This document shows positions 27,409 to 33,627 of a stretch of 64,000 nucleotides of DNA, one piece after another (the stretch's first letter is position 1; every line of letters begins with the position of its first letter). The translations under genes were made by a program, and so were the position numbers. This stretch comes from DASRAP01 sp035277145 (lineage in GTDB: Bacteria; Gemmatimonadota; Gemmatimonadetes; Gemmatimonadales; Gemmatimonadaceae), in the NCBI GenBank assembly GCA_035277145.1, contig DATELA010000062.1, forward strand, positions 1 to 64,000. The letters are read 5' to 3'. Under the pieces are notes generated by a model, which was not told the origin of the DNA, did no database searches, and was given only the letters and a program-made list of their open reading frames with translations.

Positions 27409-28371
27409 ATGAAGCTGACGATCGCCGACATCGAATCCGCGCGCGACCGGATTGCAAAACACGTTCACTTGACCCCCGTGTTGACCTCCGCGACGCTCGC
27501 ACAACTTGGCGGCGTCGCGAGCGTGCACCTCAAGTGCGAGTCGTTTCAGAAAACAGGCTCGTTCAAAGTCCGCGGCGCGCTGAACGCCATCCTGCAACTC
27601 GACGACGCGGCGCGTGCGCGCGGAGTCGTTACCGTGTCCGCGGGAAATCACGCACAAGCCGTCGCGTGGGCTGGACGCCTTGCCGGTGCGCGAGCCACCG
27701 TGGTTATGCCTGCTGCTGCGTCGCAAACGAAAGCCGCAGCGAGCCGGGGTTACGGGGGTGAAGTCATTCTCCATGGCACCGGTGCCGAAGCGTTCGCGCG
27801 CGCACACGAACTCGCGAAGGAAAAGGGCTTCACGCTGGTGCATCCATTTGACGACGTCGGTGTCGCGGCAGGTGCGGGCACAGTTGGTCTCGAGATCGCC
27901 GAGCAAGTGCCTGACGCCGATATCGTCATCGTGCCGATCGGTGGCGGCGGGTTGATTTCAGGTGTTGCTGCCGCAATCCGCGCGAAGAACCCGCGCGCAA
28001 AGGTGTACGGTGTCGAACCCGAAGGTGCCGCGTCGATGAAAATGAGCGTCGACGCCGGTCGCGCCGTCAAACTCGAGTCACCGCCGAAGACAATTGCCGA
28101 TGGTCTCGCCGCGCCGTTTGCCGGCGAACTCGCATATCAAATCGTGCGCGACATGACCGAAGGCGTCGCTCTCGTCACCGACGAGGAAATCGCGCAGGCG
28201 GCGTCGCTGCTGTTGATGCGCACGAAAATCCTGGCGGAGCCCGCGGGTGCCGCGGGACTGGCCGCGTTGCTCACCAAAAAGATTCCCGTCACACCTCAGT
28301 CGCGCGTGGTCGTGATCGTGAGCGGCGGAAACGTGGACGTCGCGAAGCTGGTGGGAATGCTGGGCAGCTAG
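27409..28371 (+). CDS. Threonine/serine ammonia-lyase (PLP-dependent)
   Basis: About 320 residues from ATG 27409; the frame extends further up to 27349, but those 20 residues would be read from the hairpin. Fold type II PLP enzyme: PLP lysine K53 in ESFQKTGSFKVRGALNA, phosphate-binding loop VPIGGGGLISG, substrate loop SAGNHAQAVAWA, and C-terminal Ser in VIVSGGNVD. It lacks the C-terminal ACT regulatory domain of biosynthetic IlvA, so it is a catabolic-type threonine dehydratase or a serine racemase/dehydratase. It converts threonine to 2-oxobutyrate, or serine to pyruvate, plus ammonia. Convergent with the MgtC gene. Confidence 0.92.
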   Translation: MKLTIADIESARDRIAKHVHLTPVLTSATLAQLGGVASVHLKCESFQKTGSFKVRGALNAILQLDDAARARGVVTVSAGNHAQAVAWAGRLAGARATVVMPAAASQTKAAASRGYGGEVILHGTGAEAFARAHELAKEKGFTLVHPFDDVGVAAGAGTVGLEIAEQVPDADIVIVPIGGGGLISGVAAAIRAKNPRAKVYGVEPEGAASMKMSVDAGRAVKLESPPKTIADGLAAPFAGELAYQIVRDMTEGVALVTDEEIAQAASLLLMRTKILAEPAGAAGLAALLTKKIPVTPQSRVVVIVSGGNVDVAKLVGMLGS

Positions 28372-28374
28372 AAC

Positions 28375-28854
28375 TTATTCCAGTTCGATATTCCCCAGCT
28401 TCCCTTCGCGATCGCCATGGCGAAGGCGCGTCCAGCCAGTCTCCAACGCTTCCACGCCGATCAGCACAGCGAGCGTGACGAGCGTGAGCACGAATGCAGT
28501 CGCGACGTGCCCGATCGCGATCACCGCACCGAGCGCCGATAACATCCAGATCACCGCGGCCGACGTCACGCCAAGCACGCGTCCGTCGCGCGCGAGAATC
28601 ACGCCCGCGCCGAGGAAGCCGATGCCGGTGATGACCTGGCCGAGCACGCGCGTCGGATCGGTGTTGGCCGGCACCATCGACGCGCCGAGCGCGACGAACA
28701 CTTCAGTGCCAAGGCACACGAGGATGCAGGTCCGTACGCCGGACGCTTTGCCGCGCAGCTGACGTTCGATGCCAATGACGGTGCCGCACGCGACCGCGGC
28801 GCCAAGGCGGATCCAAAACGTCGTCGTTTCGATGTCGAGGTCGGTTCCGAGCAC
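28375..28854 (-). CDS. MgtC/SapB-family membrane protein
   Basis: A 159-residue protein with four to five hydrophobic helices. Family motifs are plain: GAAVACGTVIGIERQLRGKASGVRT near residue 15, LVCLGTEVFVALGAS, and the ITGIGFLGAGVILARDGRVLGVTSAAVIW block near residue 75. MgtC-family proteins sit in the inner membrane and influence magnesium adaptation and ATP synthase activity in characterised cases. The C-terminal ACT-like domain of long MgtC proteins is missing, as in SapB-type members. It lies 6 bases downstream of the MutY-like gene and is probably co-transcribed with it. Confidence 0.9.
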   Translation of the reverse strand: MLGTDLDIETTTFWIRLGAAVACGTVIGIERQLRGKASGVRTCILVCLGTEVFVALGASMVPANTDPTRVLGQVITGIGFLGAGVILARDGRVLGVTSAAVIWMLSALGAVIAIGHVATAFVLTLVTLAVLIGVEALETGWTRLRHGDREGKLGNIELE

Positions 28855-28860
28855 GCTGGA

Positions 28861-29544
28861 TTATGCGGAATTGGCGTACGTGAGGCAATTGCGACGCACG
28901 GGGCAGATGTTGCACTTGGGTTTTCGCGCGACGCACACCAGCGCACCAAGCTCCATCAACGCCTGATTGTGAAACCACACGGCGCGGCCTGTTCTCGGAA
29001 GCATTGCTTCGGCGATCGCCCAAATGCGTTTCGCGCCTCGCGTCGTCTTGTGCGATGCCCGCGGCGCGAACACGCGCCGAATCACGCGCGCGACATTCGT
29101 GTCCACGAGCGACGCGCGCTTCTCGAACGCGAACGATGCCACCGCGCCAGCGGTGTACGGTCCGACGCCCGGTAATTCACGCAATTCCGCGGGATCGCTC
29201 GGCATCACACCGTCGCGCGTGCGCATGACCTCGCGCGACAATGCGTGGAGATTGTGTGCACGTGCGTAGTAACCGAGGCCTTCCCAGCTTTCGCGGACTT
29301 GCGCGGGACGCGCGGACGCCAGCGACGAGAGCGTCGGAAAACGCGCGAGAAAGCGATCGTAATAGTCGAGTACGCGCGAGACTTGCGTCTGCTGCAACAT
29401 CAGCTCGGAGACGAGCACACGATACGGATCGCGCGTCCGCCGCCACGGCAGATTGCGGTGGTGTTTGCGGTACCATGCTGCGAGAGAGCGCCTGAACGCT
29501 GGGTATAGAGTCTGGCCAATAGGGTCTGTGCGGGGTTTAGTCAT
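28861..29544 (-). CDS. Short MutY-type A/G-specific adenine glycosylase
   Basis: A 227-residue HhH-GPD glycosylase. MutY features: NLPWRRTRDPYRVLVSELMLQQTQVSRV (catalytic Glu in SELMLQQTQ), helix-hairpin-helix ELPGVGPYTAGAVASFAF with catalytic Asp in LVDTNVARV, and a 4Fe-4S loop C-x6-C-x2-C-x5-C at the very end. It removes adenine mispaired with 8-oxoguanine or guanine. Classical MutY (about 350 residues) has a C-terminal NUDIX-like domain for 8-oxoG recognition; here the protein stops right after the cluster. The N-terminal dozen residues are weakly conserved, so the exact start is unsure. Downstream is mgtC; upstream is a heptamer array. Confidence 0.88.
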   Translation of the reverse strand: MTKPRTDPIGQTLYPAFRRSLAAWYRKHHRNLPWRRTRDPYRVLVSELMLQQTQVSRVLDYYDRFLARFPTLSSLASARPAQVRESWEGLGYYARAHNLHALSREVMRTRDGVMPSDPAELRELPGVGPYTAGAVASFAFEKRASLVDTNVARVIRRVFAPRASHKTTRGAKRIWAIAEAMLPRTGRAVWFHNQALMELGALVCVARKPKCNICPVRRNCLTYANSA

Positions 29545-29560
29545 CGTCTCTCGTCGTTCA

Positions 29561-29623
29561 CTACCGACTACTCGCTACCGACTACTCGCTACCGACTACT
29601 CACTACCGACTAGACCCTGTCGT
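29561..29623. repeat. 7-bp repeat array (CTACCGA / CTACTCG words)
   Basis: Nine units in exact register: CTACCGA, CTACTCG, CTACCGA, CTACTCG, CTACCGA, CTACTCA, CTACCGA, CTAGACC, CTGTCGT. On the other strand the units read TAGNNNN, the style of the 1863 and 45916 arrays. The VWA-protein TAG stop (29603-29605) and its last codons are inside. It lies between the VWA gene and the MutY gene. Confidence 0.9.
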
Positions 29624-30883
29624 CTTGCTTTTCCGTCGCAAAAAATCCATCAGCACGTATTGGCCGAGCGTCATCGTGTTCGTGAAGTACGCACGGCCGC
29701 GAGCGATCGCGGACACCGCGCGCACGAACTCGACGAGTTGCTGGTCGCGCGCGAGCATGAACGTGTTGATCACCACGCCGGCTTTGCGGCACGCCGCGAC
29801 TTCGCGCAGCGTCTCCGCGTAGATGAGCGGATCGATCCACCCCGAATTCTTGTACAGCCGGCCATCGGGCATCGTCAGCGCGCTTGGTTTGCCGTCGGTG
29901 ATCATCACGATCTGCCGCATGTCTTTCTTCTGCGCCAGCAATAAGCGGCGCGCGAGTTTGAGTCCCTGCGCGGTGTTCGTGTGATACGGACCCACCTGGG
30001 CGCGCGCGAGCGTCGCGAGTGGAATCTCTTCGGCGTTGTCGTGAAACAGCACCACGCGCAGCGTGTCGCCCGGATATTGCGTGCGAATCAGGTGCGTCAA
30101 CGCGAGCGCAACTTTTTTCGCCGGCGTGAAACGGTCTTCGCCGTACAGAATCATTGAGTGCGACGTATCGAGCATCAGCACCGTTGCGCAGGACGAACGG
30201 TACTCCGCTTGTCGCACCATCAAGTCCGGATAATCCAGATCGATCGGCACGCCGAGCTTTCCGCTGCGGGCGATCGCGTTCGCGAGCGTGGCGTTGACGT
30301 CGAGGTTGAGCACATCGCCAAATTCGTACGGCTTGCTCCACGAGTCCGACTCCACGCCCGTCGCGAGATGCGGCGTGTCGTGACTGCCGAAACTCGACTT
30401 CCCGAATCCCTGCAACAGCGAGCGCAGCGTTTTGTAGCCGAGAAAATCGATGCCGCGCGACGTGAGATCGAATTGCACGTCGCGAGCCGCTTCGCGCGCG
30501 AGTCCGGCGACGCCGTGATGACGCCCCGGCATGCGCGGCGCTTCTTTGGTCGTGATGAAGCCTTCTTCGGTGAGCCGCTTCACCAGATCGTCGAGCAGCT
30601 CGGACAACTTGGCTTCGGAGTCCTCGTCACCGTCGCCGCGCAGCGCGGCGAGCATCTCCGGTGTGAACTGGCCCGACTCGATCAGCGCATCGAGAATCGC
30701 GCGTCGCAACCCGTCGAGCGATCGATCGGCGTCGTCGCCGGTTTCGCCCCAATACGGATGGTATTGCGGGCCGCCTGCAAATCCGGACTGCAGCAGGAAG
30801 TCGGCGAGCTTGTCGAGCAACGCCTGCAAATCGACGGCGTCAGCCAGCTCGGGCGAAAACTTGGTGTAGGTGTGAAAGCGCAT
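29603..30883 (-). CDS. VWA-domain protein, partner of the AAA+ ATPase
   Basis: A 426-residue cytoplasmic protein. The C-terminal half is a von Willebrand A domain with the MIDAS motif D239-T-S-H-S243 and a later ITDGKPSAL; the N-terminal half is alpha-helical and acidic (GDGDEDSEAKLSELLDDL). No signal peptide. This arrangement is typical of VWA partners of MoxR/magnesium-chelatase-like AAA+ ATPases, and such an ATPase is encoded 1.1 kb upstream on the same strand with a GNAT gene between. Such pairs act as chaperones for metal insertion or complex assembly; the client here is unknown. The C-terminus (about SR and the stop) is read from a heptamer array. Confidence 0.88.
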   Translation of the reverse strand: MRFHTYTKFSPELADAVDLQALLDKLADFLLQSGFAGGPQYHPYWGETGDDADRSLDGLRRAILDALIESGQFTPEMLAALRGDGDEDSEAKLSELLDDLVKRLTEEGFITTKEAPRMPGRHHGVAGLAREAARDVQFDLTSRGIDFLGYKTLRSLLQGFGKSSFGSHDTPHLATGVESDSWSKPYEFGDVLNLDVNATLANAIARSGKLGVPIDLDYPDLMVRQAEYRSSCATVLMLDTSHSMILYGEDRFTPAKKVALALTHLIRTQYPGDTLRVVLFHDNAEEIPLATLARAQVGPYHTNTAQGLKLARRLLLAQKKDMRQIVMITDGKPSALTMPDGRLYKNSGWIDPLIYAETLREVAACRKAGVVINTFMLARDQQLVEFVRAVSAIARGRAYFTNTMTLGQYVLMDFLRRKSKTTGSSR

Positions 30884-30962
30884 CGCGTCGACGCTCGTGT
30901 TGGAGCGTGCTGATATATACCGCGCGCCGCGCGCGGCGTGCTATGTGATGGCGATCGGGCGA

Positions 30963-31505
30963 TTACACGCCGGGCGCGCGAGACAATTCGCGGCGGCGCA
31001 ACAGTTCGACGGAACCAAATCCCAGCCGTTCCCACGCGGCGTTGGCGAGCGTGTTGTCGACGGTCGCGTGCACGCGCATTTCCGTCAAGCCGCGCGCGCG
31101 CGACCACACAATGGCCGCGTCGAGCAGCCGGCGCAGCACGCCGCCGCGACGGTGACTGGCCACAACGAACACAGACGCGATGTACGCGTACCGCGGCGGT
31201 ACGAGCAACGGCGATCCGCGCGCGTCGATGCAGCGCAGCATGCCGACCGCCTGACGCCCGTCGAATGCGAGATACGTGATTTGTCGTCCCGACGCGAGCT
31301 GCAGCGCGGTGCTGCGCCGCGCGCGCTGCACGGCGTCTTCACGCACGCGTCCGTAGATCGGATGGCGACCGTGTTCCTTGAGCAGTTCCATGCGGAACCG
31401 CACAATGACGTCCGCGTCGACGAGCGACGCGGGTCGCACGATCACCGCGCGCACGTCCGCGCTGCGGCGTGTCCGGGGAGAAGGCTTGGAGGCCACGGGC
31501 GACAA
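30963..31505 (-). CDS. GNAT-family N-acetyltransferase
   Basis: A 180-residue protein. The GNAT fold is recognised from RPASLVDADVIVRFRMELLKE near the N-terminus, YAYIASVFVVASHRRGGVLRRLLDAAI (strand beta-4 and the acetyl-CoA loop, RRGGVLRR being the Q/RxxGxG/A equivalent) and NTLANAAWERLGF near the end. It would transfer an acetyl group from acetyl-CoA to an amine; the acceptor is unknown. It sits between the AAA+ ATPase (33 bases upstream) and the VWA gene (79 bases downstream) on the same strand. It may belong functionally to that system, or just be a passenger. Confidence 0.87.
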   Translation of the reverse strand: MSPVASKPSPRTRRSADVRAVIVRPASLVDADVIVRFRMELLKEHGRHPIYGRVREDAVQRARRSTALQLASGRQITYLAFDGRQAVGMLRCIDARGSPLLVPPRYAYIASVFVVASHRRGGVLRRLLDAAIVWSRARGLTEMRVHATVDNTLANAAWERLGFGSVELLRRRELSRAPGV

Positions 31506-31538
31506 ACATTCAGCCCAGTCCCGGGGCGGGGAAGACCC

Positions 31539-33020
31539 TTATTGTCCTAGTTCCATCTCGGGCGGCTCTTCGCTGGCCCTCGGCCGCCGCCGACGCGACG
31601 GGTCCCGTGCCCGGCCATAGGTACCCGCGTCGCTGCGACTGATCTTCTTTCGCGCCACGAGTGCTTCGAGGACGAGTTCGCAGCCCGCGACGGTGGCTCC
31701 GGGGTCTCCGGCGTCCGCGAGTCCGTATTCGTTCACGAGTTCGACGAGCCCAGGTACTGCGGCGAAAGCGTCACGCAGCGCCGCCGATGGTGCGTCGTCG
31801 CCGACTTGCAGCGCGCCGCCCGCGTCGAAGTGCATCACGATGGAATCGGTGTTCGGTTCACCGGCGCGCGCGCGGAGTGTCGCGTCCGCGGCGTTGCGAA
31901 TGAGTTCGCGTGCGATGGTTGCCGGGCCGACAAGTTCGCCTTCGTATTCGAGTTCGAGTTTGCCCGTGATGGCGGTGAGTGCCGCGTACAAATCCGAAAT
32001 GCGCGGTACGACGTCGCGTTCTTTGTGCGACAACGCGCGGCGCTCCGCGTTGGAAACGATGTTCTCGAGCAGCGTGATCGGCATGCGCTGCGAGACACCC
32101 GAGCGGCGGTCCACGCGCTTATCGTCGCGCGCTTCGAACGCAACGCGCTCCACGACTTCGGCGACGATCTCGGGTGTGCGGACCTTCTGTCCGTCGCGTG
32201 CGGTCCATGCCTCCTGCTGCGTGATCGCGATGCCGGTTTCGACTTCGAGCGGGTAATGCGTTTGGATTTCGCTGCCGATGCGATCCTTGAGCGGCGTGAT
32301 GATCTTGCCGCGCGCCGTGTAATCCTCGGGGTTCGCGGTAAACGCGAGCAGTACGTCGAGCGGCAGGCGCACCGGGTAGCCTTTGATCTGCACGTCGCCT
32401 TCCTGCATCACGTTGAACAGGCCGACCTGGACTTTCGCCGCGAGATCCGGGATTTCGTTCAGCGCGAAGATGCCGCGATTCGCGCGCGGCAACATGCCGT
32501 AGTGAATCGTGAGTTCGTCGGCGAGCATGTGCCCGCCGCGCGCGGCTTTGATGGGGTCGACGTCACCAATGAGATCGGCGACGGTCACGTCGGGCGTCGC
32601 GAGTTTTTCGATGTAGCGCTGTTCGCGGCCGATCCATGCGATTGGTGTTTCGTCTTCGGCTTCGCGCAACAGTTCGCGTCCGAATTTCGAGATAGGCGCG
32701 AACGGATTGTCGTTGACTTCGCTGCCGGCGATGACCGGAATGGTTTCGTCGAGCAGATCGGCGAGCGCGCGGAGGATTCGCGATTTCGCCTGGCCGCGAA
32801 GCCCGAGGAGGATGAAGTGATGACGCGAGAGCAGCGCGTTCGCGATCTGCGGCATCACCGTGTCGTCGTAGCCGAGTACGCCGGGGAAGAGCGGGCGGCC
32901 ATCGCGGAGGCGCGCGATGAGATTCGCGCGGAGTTCTGACCTTACGGTGCGCCGCTGGCGTTCTGCGGACGACCAGTCCGTTTTGCGAAGTGCGCCGAGT
33001 GTTGTTGGGAGGGGGGCCAC
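31539..33020 (-). CDS. MoxR/magnesium-chelatase-like AAA+ ATPase
   Basis: About 493 residues. AAA+ module: Walker A-like loop LLGLRGQAKSRI, the long insertion SEVNDNPFAPISKFGRELL, GDVDPIKAARGGHMLADEL, Walker B GIFALNEIPDL, sensor 1 in LLAFTANPEDYTARGKIITPLKDRIGSEI. This is the chelatase-like ATPase type paired with VWA proteins, and one lies downstream. The frame is open back to ATG 33089, but those residues (MSSVLIRGLQF...) are translated from a CACGGAT array. GTG 33020 gives VAPLPTTLGALRKTDWSSAE, which suits the family's TLxxLR N-terminus, so it is preferred. The C-terminal tail (RRRRPRASEEPPEM) is charged and disordered. Confidence 0.88.
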   Translation of the reverse strand: MAPLPTTLGALRKTDWSSAERQRRTVRSELRANLIARLRDGRPLFPGVLGYDDTVMPQIANALLSRHHFILLGLRGQAKSRILRALADLLDETIPVIAGSEVNDNPFAPISKFGRELLREAEDETPIAWIGREQRYIEKLATPDVTVADLIGDVDPIKAARGGHMLADELTIHYGMLPRANRGIFALNEIPDLAAKVQVGLFNVMQEGDVQIKGYPVRLPLDVLLAFTANPEDYTARGKIITPLKDRIGSEIQTHYPLEVETGIAITQQEAWTARDGQKVRTPEIVAEVVERVAFEARDDKRVDRRSGVSQRMPITLLENIVSNAERRALSHKERDVVPRISDLYAALTAITGKLELEYEGELVGPATIARELIRNAADATLRARAGEPNTDSIVMHFDAGGALQVGDDAPSAALRDAFAAVPGLVELVNEYGLADAGDPGATVAGCELVLEALVARKKISRSDAGTYGRARDPSRRRRPRASEEPPEMELGQ

Positions 33021-33061
33021 GCTTCGCAAGCTAATGGCGTGGCCGGCCCGGATTGCGAACT

Positions 33062-33563
33062 GCAGACCACGGATCAACACGGATGACACGGATGAACGCG
33101 GATACTACAAAGGCTTCTTGTGGTCGTTGGTGAGTAGGAAACGCTTGAACGCGGGCTTTGGTCCGAAGTTCAACAGCAGGCCCACCTCAAGATTCGTCGC
33201 GTGCAGGTAGTTGAGCACTTGCTGCTCGTGCGCCGCAGCAAGACGTTCTGCCGCTTTCAGTTCAACGAGTACTGTCGATTCGACGACGATGTCGGCACGG
33301 AACTTCCCGACTTCGACGCCGCGATAGAGCACCGTCACGGGAACCTGTGTATCGACGCGAAGCCCACGTTCGCGAAGCTCAATAGCGAGCGCGCCGCCAT
33401 ACACCCGCTCCACGAAGCCGGCGCCAAGGGTGTTGTAAACCCCAAAAAAAGCCGCGAGGATCCCGTCGGTTGTTTCGCGATGCAGGAGTGGCTGCACAGG
33501 CGACGAACGATCCGTGTCTTTCCGTGCCGATCCGTGTGCTCCGTGGTCTGCCGTCGAGGTCAT
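33062..33563. mobile_element. GxxExxY element: gene flanked by inverted CACGGAT arrays
   Basis: The left arm (33062-33104) reads GCAGACCACGGATCAACACG onward with four CACGGAT/CGCGGAT units. The right arm (33509-33554) carries the inverse, ending TCCGTGGTCTGC. The gene between them starts inside the right arm and its stop abuts the left arm. The outer ends match (GCAGACCACGGA). A gene-less relative lies at 15918-16220, sharing a 25-mer from the right arm and a 14-mer covering the gene's stop codon. The inverted-arm structure and the separate copy suggest mobility; no target duplication could be defined. Confidence 0.75.
33105..33563 (-). CDS. GxxExxY protein (PD-(D/E)XK nuclease-like)
   Basis: About 152 residues from ATG 33563 (an ATG at 33605 would add 14). 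The name motif is present as GFVERVY in NTLGAGFVERVYGGALAIEL, and a nuclease-like core follows: RADIVVESTVLVELKA (Asp ... Glu-x-Lys) then AAHEQQVLNYLHATNLEVGLLLNFG. The catalytic-type residues look intact, but no activity is established for this family as far as I know. Residues 5-20 (ADHGAHGSARKDTDRS) are a translation of the CACGGAT array, so the repeat supplies the N-terminus. It is bordered by the AAA+ ATPase and the molybdopterin oxidoreductase, with no obvious metabolic link to either; it looks like an inserted unit. Confidence 0.88.
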   Translation of the reverse strand: MTSTADHGAHGSARKDTDRSSPVQPLLHRETTDGILAAFFGVYNTLGAGFVERVYGGALAIELRERGLRVDTQVPVTVLYRGVEVGKFRADIVVESTVLVELKAAERLAAAHEQQVLNYLHATNLEVGLLLNFGPKPAFKRFLLTNDHKKPL

Positions 33564-33627
33564 GTGTGCCAAGACGCAGCCGGCACACCAAACCACCATC
33601 ACCATTTCACCGCACGCGTAACCGAAA

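Noticed and set aside
33021..33089. Extended N-terminus of the AAA+ ATPase
   Set aside because: Residues from ATG 33089 begin in the CACGGAT array and do not match the family's N-terminus.
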